A stretch of DNA of 64,000 nt. Origin: UBA965 sp040396955. GTDB lineage: Bacteria; Chloroflexota; Chloroflexia; Chloroflexales; Roseiflexaceae. Shown here in pieces: positions 1-7,368 of this stretch. Position 1 is the stretch's first letter; each line of letters starts with the position of its first letter. The stretch lies in the NCBI GenBank assembly GCA_040396955.1, contig JBBAWX010000004.1, positions 124,001 through 188,000 on the forward strand, written 5' to 3'. The translations under genes and the position numbers were made by a program. Under the pieces are notes generated by a model, which saw nothing but the letters and a program-made list of their open reading frames with translations, searched no databases and had not been told where the DNA came from.

Positions 1-705
1 CCCGATATGTTCGGCACTCGCCTTGCGCAGATCTTCGTACACGCCACCGTGCACAATCCCAAACAACGACTGGTCGGGGTTCGGCATGGGGATGGCATGC
101 TCACCTCGGAGCGTCTGCTGATGATACACCAAACACCGCTCTTCCCAGTCGTGGGTGCGCCGCAACGAGCGTTTGGTGTAGTCGTACCCGGCGCGGAACG
201 GTGGCAATTCATCAAAACACAGGATGATGTCAGCACCAATTCCCTTTTGAATCTCGATACTCCGCTCCGGTGTAAACACGTGCCGCGAACCATCGATGTA
301 CGACTTGAATGTCACGGCATCGTCTCTGACCTTGACCATCCCTGGTTGTGGGGTGAACGACCCCCGGCCTTTGACTTCGTCGGCAATGCCGCCGTACTTG
401 AGGCTGAACACCTGAAACCCACCGCTGTCCGTCAAAATCGGGCCATCCCAACCCATGAAGGCATGCAACCCGCCGTGCCGAGCAATTAACTCATGCCCTG
501 GTTGCAAGTACAGATGGTATGTATTACCCAAGATAATCTGAGCCCCGTGGTCGGCCACTTCATCGGGTGAAAGCGACTTTAGCGTCCCTTTCGTGCCGAC
601 CGGCATGAATACAGGGGTCTCGATAATTCCATGGGCGGTAACAATCCGACCGGCGCGTGCACGCGTTTGCGTATCACGAGCCTCGGTCGTAAATTGGAGC
701 GGCAT
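1..705 (-). CDS. tgt: Queuine/preQ1 tRNA-guanine transglycosylase, N-terminal part (3' end outside window)
   Basis: Exchanges guanine for preQ1 at the wobble position of GUN-anticodon tRNAs, a step of queuosine synthesis. The reading frame stays open for 235 codons from ATG at 705 to the window edge, so only the C-terminal part is missing. Visible family motifs are GTKGTLKSL, GNTYHL, LTDSGGFQVFS (contains the substrate-binding Asp), the CFDELPP stretch with the D-Y-x-K-R-S that follows it, and FGIVHGGVYEDLR near the cut end. The zinc-binding Cys/His cluster would lie beyond the window and cannot be checked. It is divergent from moaB, with a good promoter between them. The assignment is firm; bacterial type is inferred from the bacterial context. 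Confidence 0.95.
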   Translation of the reverse strand, partial: MPLQFTTEARDTQTRARAGRIVTAHGIIETPVFMPVGTKGTLKSLSPDEVADHGAQIILGNTYHLYLQPGHELIARHGGLHAFMGWDGPILTDSGGFQVFSLKYGGIADEVKGRGSFTPQPGMVKVRDDAVTFKSYIDGSRHVFTPERSIEIQKGIGADIILCFDELPPFRAGYDYTKRSLRRTHDWEERCLVYHQQTLRGEHAIPMPNPDQSLFGIVHGGVYEDLRKASAEHIG

Positions 706-734
706 GTATCCTTTATCCCCTTCTGATGTGCGGT

Positions 735-763
735 ATTATCGTGTGAATGAATATACTTGTCAA
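735..763 (-). promoter_or_regulatory. Sigma-70 type promoter for tgt
   Basis: On the minus strand TTGACA (763-758) is followed after 17 bases by GATAAT (740-735). This is a perfect -35 and a 5/6 match to the -10 consensus, 30 bases upstream of the tgt ATG. Confidence 0.7.
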
Positions 764-833
764 ACAACGCATGGTATGATGGTCTATCATAGCATAGTGT
801 ATTTTTGAAACTTTCACAAAAAAGGAGCTCGCC

Positions 834-1367
834 ATGAGTCATACGCTTCATCGACAGCACGCTGATGCGCAAGTAGGCGGGATTCGCTGTGGCGTGCTGA
901 CGATAAGTGATACGCGCACAATCGCCACCGACACAGGTGGTCAGCTTGCGCAGCAACTGCTCCAGACTGCCGGCCACCAGATAGTGACCTACACCATTGT
1001 GCGTGACGAGCCGATCGATGTGGTGGCTCAGGTGCGCCAGTGGTGTAGCCTGTGCCAGGTCATCATTACCACCGGGGGCACGGGCATCGCCAAGCGTGAT
1101 ACCACCATCGACGCACTCGAGCCATTGTTTGATCGGCGTTTGCCCGGATTCGGCGAAATATTCCGCATGCTGTCGTTTGCCCAGGTGGGTGCGGCGGCCA
1201 TGCTGTCACGGGCCACTGCGGGTACGATTGCGCAGACCCTCGTTTTTTGTTTGCCGGGCTCTCCTGCCGCCGTTGAGCTCGCCATGACGCAACTCATCGT
1301 GCCCGAATTGCGTCATTTGGTGTGGGAAACGGTGCGTCAAGGCCCACTTAGCACCCAAGGAGAGTAG
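834..1367 (+). CDS. moaB: Molybdenum cofactor biosynthesis protein, MoaB/MogA family
   Basis: The MoaB/MogA family adenylates molybdopterin in molybdenum-cofactor synthesis; in some bacteria the MoaB branch has no proven activity. The 177-residue protein shows the molybdopterin-binding fold: VLTISDTR near residue 25, TTGGTGIAKRDTT near residue 80 and the PGSPAAVELA motif near residue 145. The length fits the stand-alone MoaB/MogA family. AAAGGAG lies just upstream of the ATG. It is followed after four bases by yidD, so the two are probably co-transcribed, although their functions are unrelated. No other molybdenum-cofactor gene is in the window. MoaB is preferred over MogA by length and style, but the distinction is not certain. 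Confidence 0.88.
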   Translation: MSHTLHRQHADAQVGGIRCGVLTISDTRTIATDTGGQLAQQLLQTAGHQIVTYTIVRDEPIDVVAQVRQWCSLCQVIITTGGTGIAKRDTTIDALEPLFDRRLPGFGEIFRMLSFAQVGAAAMLSRATAGTIAQTLVFCLPGSPAAVELAMTQLIVPELRHLVWETVRQGPLSTQGE

Positions 1368-1371
1368 ATCG

Positions 1372-1584
1372 ATGCTACAACGAATGGCCCTGGCGATGGT
1401 GCGCTGGTACCAGCGCCATCTCTCACCCCTCAAACCACCGAGCTGCATTTATACGCCGACCTGCTCCGAGTACACCTACCAGGCGATTGCTAAGTACGGG
1501 GTGTTCAAAGGGGTGGCGTTGGGCGTAGAGCGCTTGCTCCGCTGTCACCCTTTTTCGGCAGGAGGGCATGATCCAGTCCCCTAG
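1372..1584 (+). CDS. yidD: Membrane protein insertion efficiency factor YidD
   Basis: YidD is a small membrane-associated protein that helps YidC insert inner-membrane proteins. The 70-residue protein has the hallmark motifs: a basic amphipathic N-terminus with WYQRHLSPLKPPSC, then PTCSEYTYQAI, and RLLRCHPFSAGGHDPVP at the C-terminus. These include the conserved cysteines and the GG-x-DPVP ending. Length matches the family. It starts four bases after moaB. The usual neighbours rnpA, rpmH and yidC are not here, so the gene is separated from the ribosomal protein L34 cluster. Confidence 0.95.
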   Translation: MLQRMALAMVRWYQRHLSPLKPPSCIYTPTCSEYTYQAIAKYGVFKGVALGVERLLRCHPFSAGGHDPVP

Positions 1585-2106
1585 TACACCATACACATTT
1601 CACGGCGTTTGTCGGTGATAAGTAAGGGCAAGGCCTCCAACGTGCCTGGTGCGTAGTACGGACAGCTCGGGCATGCCCTCAGTGTGCACATGGCAGGCCA
1701 CCTCAGTGCCTGCGATGTGGGAGAATGCCGTGGAACTCCGCCCCCAAAGATAAAAGTGCGCATTCGATGACGATTCGTGACGGCGCATCAATGGATTGTT
1801 TTTTGCGGATGGTGTGGCGTATACATCCAGTACTCCGTACACCAGCATATTGTGGTATACTCATCCACATACAACGGTTTTTACTGTTGTGTGTGGATTA
1901 TTTGTGCACACATGATGTGCCGCGAACGTTCTTAGGATGGTGTGGCCGATACGGTATACAAGATACCGTCCACCACCTCAAACACAATGTCATTCTCTAG
2001 ATGTACGTGAGTGCACCGTAGAACGGTGCGGACTACTCCGGATCCAGAGATTCCATCCAACCACGTCCCCGGTCGTGTGTGCTCGTTTTAGGAGCTCACA
2101 TCGCGT
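1585..2106 (+). other. 522-base intergenic region with hairpins, no confident gene
   Basis: No convincing protein gene or known RNA family is seen. Two minus-strand ORFs of 60 and 82 codons overlap each other here; neither has a ribosome-binding site or recognisable motif. There is a perfect 6-bp hairpin at 1693-1713 (GCAGGC, 9-base loop, GCCTGC) and a stronger 13-bp one at 1863-1898 (separate entry). A TATACT at 1856-1861 could be a -10 element. The last part holds an AGGAG about 16 bases before the ATG of the next gene. It is probably a long structured 5' leader of the NYN-domain gene. Confidence 0.4.
1863..1898 (+). repeat. Inverted repeat (13-bp stem) upstream of NYN-domain gene
   Basis: ATCCACATACAAC (1863-1875) and GTTGTGTGTGGAT (1886-1898) pair in 12 of 13 positions around a 10-base loop. 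It lies just after a TATACT at 1856-1861, about 210 bases before the start codon at 2107. It could be a protein-binding operator, an mRNA hairpin or a terminator of something upstream; the sequence alone does not decide. Confidence 0.45.
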
Positions 2107-3984
2107 ATGTCAGAGCAGAATCGTAGTGACGTCGCCGTATTTATTGACTTTGAAAACATCTATGTCAGTGTGCGCGACAAATTGGATGCCAATCCGAACT
2201 TCGAAATTATCATGGATCGGTGCAACGAGCTCGGTCGTGTGATTTTGGCCCGCGCCTTCGCCGACTGGTACCGCTATCCGCGCATCACCAGTGCCCTCTA
2301 TGCCAACAACATTGAGCCAATTTACGTGCCTACCTACTACTACGACAAAGACGCCGGTCGTACAGGTCGCCCCATCAAAAACAGCGTCGACATGAACCTG
2401 TGTATTGACGCCATGCGTACGTTGTTCACGATGCCGCAACTCTCCACGTTTGTGTTGATTACTGGCGACCGTGATTTCATCCCATTGGTGAATAGCATGC
2501 GGCAGCAGGGCAAAAACGTGGTCATCGTTGGGGTCGGTGGCGCTGCCTCAACGCATTTGGCTCAGAGTGCCGATGAATTTATCTTTTATGAGCAGCTCGT
2601 GGGCAAACCACTCCCCAATGCTGCGACACCGGCCAGTGGGCGCCGTATCAGCGACATTGACGAATTCGAGCGTGAACGCGCTGGTCGCAACGAACGTGTA
2701 GCGGTTACCCCTGCGCGCCCACAAACCACCAAAGCAGAACGCAAACCTGCTGTCATGAGTGATGAGCAGGCACATGCCTTGTTGACTAAAGCGGTCGTGG
2801 AAGCTCGCTCACGCAACATGTTGACTGCCTTTGGTTCAATCAAAGTGTTGATGCGTGAGTTGTCTGACGGTGAATTCCGCGAGCAACAGGTGCGCGATAG
2901 CGCAGGACGACCTTTCGAGCGGTTCAAAGATTTCATCTACGATGCGGCCCGCCGTGGTGTGGTGGTGGTCTCCAACGATGGCGTCGTCAATGAAGTCTTT
3001 TTGCCTGGTGAGGATCCCGCCAAAGTGTCGCAATTTGGTGCGTCTGCTTCAGCGCCTGCTACCGACGATGGCCTCGAGATTACTCCGCCAGTGGTCGAAA
3101 AAGACCCCCAAGATGCACCAGGTGCCAACGGTAAATCACGGCGCCGGCGTCGCAACGAACGCCCAGAGCCGACCCTGCCACCGGTGGAGCTCCGCAATGA
3201 GTCACTCGCAGGCGGCAACGATACCAGTAGTTTGGCACTCGTTGAGGCAATTGCGTCTGTCGATGAGATGGAGGGTTTGGGTGAAATGGCACCGAGTGGC
3301 GACCAAGAGGGCGCCATCATGGTGGCCTTTAGTGACGAAGAACGACAACTCGTGCGTGCCATCGTCGCCAATAGCGCCCGCCCCATGTCGTTCCAGCAAA
3401 TCTATGATGCGCTTCGTGGAGGGCGCAATCGTGGTGATTCGCAGCATCCTCCTCGAACCAATGAAGAGTTGCGTTCACTCGTCAAATTGGCCATCAACAG
3501 TGGTGACATTCAACGCATTGGGCGCGGCAACCGGGTGAGTTATCGTATGCCCAATCAGCCCAACGCCACCAAAGCAACTGATGTTGCTGAGATGCCTGAA
3601 GTCGCTGATGCATCGCCATCAAGTGAAGCTCCTGCCCGCGAGAGCGCTGAGAGCGTTGTGGTGCCTCCCGTGGCCATGATCCCCACTCCCGACGATAGTG
3701 AGGATGCCCTGTTGCCGCCGCGCGTGTTGCCGAGTGTAGACCGGGTCTCAGATGAGCGCTCTGTGGCTCCCCCGGCCCGTGGGCGGCGCCGCGCCAGTGC
3801 CAAGACCACGCCCGAACAACCCGCTGTGGCAGTGCCTGCCCCCGCCAAGGCGCGCCGTAAAGAAGCCGTGCCGTCGCCCGTTGCACCGGTCGCCGATGCG
3901 TTGACCGCGCCGAGCGCCCCTGAGCCGACCGCTCCCAAGACGCCACGGCGTCGGACCCCCAAGAAACCATCCGGAGAGGCCTAG
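2107..3984 (+). CDS. NYN-domain (LabA/DUF88-type) putative ribonuclease with OST-HTH-like and wHTH domains
   Basis: The N-terminal 165 residues form an NYN/PIN-like nuclease domain: VFIDFENIY with Asp14, SVDMNL with Asp95 and ITGDRDF with Asp121/Asp123, the acidic residues expected to bind metal. Residues 218-300 resemble an OST-HTH/LOTUS RNA-binding domain, and 408-482 a second winged-helix-like segment. A basic RRRRR patch sits at 345-349, and the last 140 residues are a disordered Pro/Ala/Arg-rich tail ending in RRRTPKKPSGEA. Inference: an RNA-processing or RNA-decay factor, substrate unknown. It starts with ATG after AGGAG and ends one base before trpF, heading an operon. Domain calls are from motifs seen by eye; the nuclease part is firm, the HTH parts less so. 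Confidence 0.82.
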   Translation: MSEQNRSDVAVFIDFENIYVSVRDKLDANPNFEIIMDRCNELGRVILARAFADWYRYPRITSALYANNIEPIYVPTYYYDKDAGRTGRPIKNSVDMNLCIDAMRTLFTMPQLSTFVLITGDRDFIPLVNSMRQQGKNVVIVGVGGAASTHLAQSADEFIFYEQLVGKPLPNAATPASGRRISDIDEFERERAGRNERVAVTPARPQTTKAERKPAVMSDEQAHALLTKAVVEARSRNMLTAFGSIKVLMRELSDGEFREQQVRDSAGRPFERFKDFIYDAARRGVVVVSNDGVVNEVFLPGEDPAKVSQFGASASAPATDDGLEITPPVVEKDPQDAPGANGKSRRRRRNERPEPTLPPVELRNESLAGGNDTSSLALVEAIASVDEMEGLGEMAPSGDQEGAIMVAFSDEERQLVRAIVANSARPMSFQQIYDALRGGRNRGDSQHPPRTNEELRSLVKLAINSGDIQRIGRGNRVSYRMPNQPNATKATDVAEMPEVADASPSSEAPARESAESVVVPPVAMIPTPDDSEDALLPPRVLPSVDRVSDERSVAPPARGRRRASAKTTPEQPAVAVPAPAKARRKEAVPSPVAPVADALTAPSAPEPTAPKTPRRRTPKKPSGEA

Positions 3985-3985
3985 T

Positions 3986-4621
3986 ATGCAGGTGAAAATT
4001 TGTGGAATTCGTGCGCCTGAGCATTTGCTGAACGCGGCGGCCAACGGTGCCGACATGGTGGGCTTGGTCTTTGCACCAAGCCGCCGCCAGGTCGATGTGG
4101 CCCAGGCCCAGATGTTGGTGCGCATGCTCCGTGATGCCGGCTATGCCACCAAAGTCGCTGGATTGTTCGTGGATGCTCCGAGTGCCACGATTGCTACGAC
4201 GATGGCTGCTTGCCAGCTCGATGTCGTGCAACTCCACGGCGCTGAGCCTGTGACAATCATCGCCGAATTGCCCACTGTGCCCATCCTCCGTGCCATCCGT
4301 TTCGATGGAAGTGAGACCGAGCAGGCGTGGCTAACACTCAACCACCCGCAAGTCACGTTGTTGGTGGATGCACCAGCCACCGCCGATCTCAAGGGTGGTA
4401 CTGGTCATCAGGCCGACTGGCACCAGGCTGCACAACTTGCACGCACCCAGCGTATCATCTTGGCGGGTGGTTTGACCCCTGCCAACGTGGCATCAGCAAT
4501 TGCCGCGGTACAACCGTGGGGCGTGGATGTGAGTAGTGGTGTGGAGCGTGACGGCATCAAAGACAACGGCAAAATTGCTGCGTTTATTCACCTGGCGAAG
4601 CAACACAACGAGGTGGCTTGA
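3986..4621 (+). CDS. trpF: Phosphoribosylanthranilate isomerase
   Basis: Catalyses the Amadori rearrangement of N-(5-phosphoribosyl)anthranilate in tryptophan synthesis. The 211-residue single-domain TIM barrel begins with VKICGI (catalytic Cys6). It carries VGLVFAPSRRQV, VVQLHG, LLVDAP (general-acid Asp), LAGGLTPANV and the phosphate-binding end VDVSSGVERDGIKD. The length is normal. ATG lies one base after the NYN gene and the TGA overlaps the next ATG (TGATG), so translation is probably coupled. No other trp gene is in the window, so the pathway is split in this genome. Confidence 0.96.
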   Translation: MQVKICGIRAPEHLLNAAANGADMVGLVFAPSRRQVDVAQAQMLVRMLRDAGYATKVAGLFVDAPSATIATTMAACQLDVVQLHGAEPVTIIAELPTVPILRAIRFDGSETEQAWLTLNHPQVTLLVDAPATADLKGGTGHQADWHQAAQLARTQRIILAGGLTPANVASAIAAVQPWGVDVSSGVERDGIKDNGKIAAFIHLAKQHNEVA

Positions 4622-6078
4622 TGCAACGGCGCTGGTGGAGTTGGTTGGGGGCAATAGCCACGATGATTTTGTCGATACGCTATGTATTGACCAACGTGCG
4701 TCCCATTTTGCTACACCCGACCGCCGACGCAACTGCAGAGCTTCGCTCCGATGTGACCACGTTGGGGATTCGACGTGTCATCGTCAGCGATATACACCTC
4801 GGTGCAGGTGACCGTCTCGATGATTTTCACGCCGATAGTGAGCTCGCCGATTTCATTCGTACCTACGCCATGGCAGAGCCCACCGAGTTGATTTTGGCCG
4901 GTGATACGTTCGAGTTTTTGCAGGTGTCGTTGCCGGACGTCGGTGATTTCGAATGGACCGCACGGGCGGCGGAGCGGCGTCTTCAGACCATCCTCGATGC
5001 GCATCCGTTGGTCATGAATGCCCTGACAGAGTTTGTGCGTCGCCCGCACAATTACCTGACGTTGCTCATCGGCAACCATGATTTTGAATTGCACTATCAG
5101 GCCGCGAAAGCGTTGTTGCGACGCCGGCTGTTTCTTACCAGCGATGATCAGCGCTTGCGCTTTGGGATTCGCTATCATGGCGACGGTATTTTTATTGAGC
5201 ACGGCAATCAGTTTGAGCAGTACAACAGTTTTGTGCGCTTTGAGGGGATTAGTCAGCCGTTTGAGCTGGTACGTGGCACCTTAGCAGTCAAGACGGTCAT
5301 CAATCCGCTGGAGCGTGCACCACTGCCGATTGCCCCCTACATCGACAACGTCAAACCGTCTTCGGCATTTTTGTGGCATCTGTTGGGGCTGGCTCGCCTC
5401 CGTGATTGGCAGGTGGTGCTTTTTGTGTTGCGTGGCGTGATATTGACGATACGTAGCTTGTTAGTGCCGTTGTCGTATCGCAAAAGTGAATCACTTGACA
5501 TTGCACCAAAATCGTTGCGCCACCTCGAGAATCAACGTCGTTTGCAACGCATTCTTGATAGTGCGCGTCGTATTTTTGACCGGCGTATGAATCAACCGAC
5601 CATTGATGTGGTGCCGGCCTACGTGATGTCACACATCGAGCGCGAGTCACGCCGGCAATTGCTCCGTGAGGTGCGTGAGTTCAACGTTGCTGTGCTCCGC
5701 GAAATGGTCCGCCTCGCACATACTAGCCCGCATCAGAGCACACGTGTGTTTGTGTGCGGGCACACCCACATGGCGCAACACGTGGCAATAAATGAGCGTC
5801 AAACATATGTGAACGTGGGAACGTGGACGGATATCGTGGTGGACATGAGCACGGGCAAACGCCAACAACAGCGCTGTCCGTTCTTGCAGGTTCACTGTCG
5901 TGATGGCGTGGTCTCCCACGAGTTTTTGGTCTGGCGTGGCTCCACCCAAGAAGTAGTCCCATGGGCTCCAGAATCACTTGGCCGGCCGAGATTGATGCGC
6001 AAGGGCGACACCCCAGTGCGATTTGGCTCGGATGGCGTTACAATAACAGCGTGGGAACAAGGAGAGGATGAATCATGA
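4621..6078 (+). CDS. Membrane-tethered calcineurin-like metallophosphoesterase
   Basis: Residues 8-24 form a hydrophobic segment, probably an N-terminal membrane anchor. The metallophosphoesterase core follows: VSDIHLGAGD (Asp57, His59), LAGDTFE (Asp95), LIGNHDFELH near 150 and VCGHTHMAQH near 380, so all five metal-binding blocks are present. A long insert between the GNHD and GHTH blocks (about 220 residues, with a hydrophobic stretch near residue 265) makes it larger, at 485 residues, than LpxH-like enzymes. ATG 4621 is chosen over TTG 4618 because it overlaps the trpF stop. The substrate is unknown. The UDP-diacylglucosamine hydrolase resemblance is only generic, since Chloroflexota are not known for lipid A. 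Confidence 0.85.
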   Translation: MQRRWWSWLGAIATMILSIRYVLTNVRPILLHPTADATAELRSDVTTLGIRRVIVSDIHLGAGDRLDDFHADSELADFIRTYAMAEPTELILAGDTFEFLQVSLPDVGDFEWTARAAERRLQTILDAHPLVMNALTEFVRRPHNYLTLLIGNHDFELHYQAAKALLRRRLFLTSDDQRLRFGIRYHGDGIFIEHGNQFEQYNSFVRFEGISQPFELVRGTLAVKTVINPLERAPLPIAPYIDNVKPSSAFLWHLLGLARLRDWQVVLFVLRGVILTIRSLLVPLSYRKSESLDIAPKSLRHLENQRRLQRILDSARRIFDRRMNQPTIDVVPAYVMSHIERESRRQLLREVREFNVAVLREMVRLAHTSPHQSTRVFVCGHTHMAQHVAINERQTYVNVGTWTDIVVDMSTGKRQQQRCPFLQVHCRDGVVSHEFLVWRGSTQEVVPWAPESLGRPRLMRKGDTPVRFGSDGVTITAWEQGEDES

Positions 6079-6389
6079 AGAGTTTCTTTCGTCTTTTAGG
6101 TCTGTTGGCAGTTGCAGGAATCGCCTTTGTCATCTATCGTGCCATGCAGCAACAGAGCAGTGCGGCCGGTGCCCCTAGCCCGGCTAAGCGCTCAATAAGT
6201 CCAGATTTGCTGGCTATTTTGGCTGACCCCGGTGATAAGGGGCCAGTAGAATTGATGAGCGATGCTGATGGACGCGAGTGGTTGGTCAATCGCCGCAACG
6301 GCTTTCGCTACCCAGTTGAAAACGGCATTCCGATTATGCTCCTCGAAGAGGGTGAAAAACACCGTGATCCTGCGTTGGTGACCGGCTAA
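6075..6389 (+). CDS. Membrane-anchored Trm112-like protein without cysteines
   Basis: The 104-residue protein has one transmembrane helix (residues 5-22) and then a segment that follows the Trm112/YcaR pattern: ISPDLLAILADPGDKGPVEL, a WLVNRRNGFRYPVENGIPIML strand pair and a short acidic tail. In Trm112-type zinc ribbons the LADP and GPVEL region normally carries C-P-x-C and a later Cys pair; here no cysteine is present, so zinc binding by this route is excluded. The start overlaps the stop of the phosphoesterase (ATGA). It ends the operon and is followed by a 14-bp hairpin. The role is unknown; it may bind a partner enzyme at the membrane. Confidence 0.7.
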   Translation: MKSFFRLLGLLAVAGIAFVIYRAMQQQSSAAGAPSPAKRSISPDLLAILADPGDKGPVELMSDADGREWLVNRRNGFRYPVENGIPIMLLEEGEKHRDPALVTG

Positions 6390-6421
6390 ATTCATGTTGC
6401 CTCGTGGCAACGAGCAGTCTC

Positions 6422-6456
6422 CATCCCGCTCTGCGTTGCAACCGCAGAGCGGGATG
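6422..6456. terminator. Bidirectional hairpin terminator
   Basis: CATCCCGCTCTGCG (6422-6435) pairs perfectly with 6443-6456 across a 7-base loop. It sits between convergent genes (plus-strand stop at 6389, minus-strand stop at 6472). There is no strong U-tract on either side. Confidence 0.75.
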
Positions 6457-6471
6457 TTTGTGCCCGGCGTA

Positions 6472-7287
6472 TCAGCGCACGAGACCACGGTCGCGCAAAT
6501 ACTGCCATGCAACGGGGATTTGTTGTGTATCACGGAGCTCAAGGATGAGACGTGGTTGATGCGTCAGTGTGGCAATCGCCCCAAACAGCGCTGGAAAGTT
6601 GATGTCACCGTGCCCGGGTGGGTGATGCCAGTCGTAGCTGCCGTCGGTATCTTGAATGTGGACGTGTTGCAAAATATGGCCGTTTTGACGTACCCACTCG
6701 TCGGGAGTTGCGCCACCCCGCTCCATGCAGATGCGCACGTGTCCCACATCGATGCTGTGCTGTACCCACGGTGAGTTGAACGATTCTACGAACGACCGAA
6801 GTATTGCCGGATTCAGATCCAGAATGGTCTCGATAACGAGTACACATCCAATCGACTCGGCCTGAGTGATAATCGGAGCCAAGATGTGCTGTGCGGTGGC
6901 ACAACTTTCAGCCAGGGTGCTCGCAGGTACGGCGCTAAACGGCGTGCCGAAGTTCATGAATGGACTGTGGACCACCATCTGGGTGGCCCCGATGATGGCC
7001 GCAAATTCGAGCCCCTGTTGCAGGCGCTGGCGCACGACCTGCTGGATGGCCGGGTCTTTGCTGGCGATGTCTATCGAGTAAAATGGCCCGTGAATGCCCA
7101 GTCGCCCCTGGTAGCCGTCGAGCATGCGCTTGATGCGCTGCGCAGTGCCCTGCCAATCGCCACACAATACTGCGGGCCGACTAATGTCGATAATCTCGAG
7201 ATCTCGTTGGTCTGCCAAAATCCAATCGAGATGATGGGGGAGCGCATCAGACATCAACTGTGCGCCAATCAACGGTGGAAGTTTCAT
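6472..7287 (-). CDS. Sugar phosphate isomerase/epimerase family TIM-barrel protein
   Basis: A 271-residue xylose-isomerase-like TIM barrel of the kind acting on keto/aldo sugars or hydroxypyruvate-type substrates. Metal-site blocks are visible: GIHGPFYSID, MVVHSPF (His), VLVIETI (Glu), HSIDVGH (Asp, His), HVHIQDTDG (His) and LILELRD (Glu). ATG 7287 is chosen because GAGG lies six bases upstream. An in-frame extension to 7338 is possible. It is not in an obvious sugar operon; the MFS transporter upstream ends 81 bases before its start and might be co-transcribed. The substrate cannot be told from sequence. Confidence 0.8.
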   Translation of the reverse strand: MKLPPLIGAQLMSDALPHHLDWILADQRDLEIIDISRPAVLCGDWQGTAQRIKRMLDGYQGRLGIHGPFYSIDIASKDPAIQQVVRQRLQQGLEFAAIIGATQMVVHSPFMNFGTPFSAVPASTLAESCATAQHILAPIITQAESIGCVLVIETILDLNPAILRSFVESFNSPWVQHSIDVGHVRICMERGGATPDEWVRQNGHILQHVHIQDTDGSYDWHHPPGHGDINFPALFGAIATLTHQPRLILELRDTQQIPVAWQYLRDRGLVR

Positions 7288-7368
7288 CAACAACCTCATG
7301 ACTATGTTGCTCTGATGATCATGCCATGCGTAGGTCAACGGACGATGAATGGCATGTCATCAAATCGT

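Noticed and set aside
1581..1848. Two overlapping minus-strand ORFs of 60 and 82 codons after yidD
   Set aside because: Some stretches look protein-like, but there is no ribosome-binding site, no motif, and they compete for the same DNA; possible gene remnant, not called.
1585..2106. Search for 6S, SRP, RNase P RNA or tmRNA in the largest non-coding gap
   Set aside because: None of the conserved core sequences of these RNAs is found; only simple hairpins.
4621..6078. Naming the phosphoesterase LpxH
   Set aside because: It has a membrane anchor and a long insertion, and the host phylum is not expected to make lipid A; only the catalytic fold is shared.
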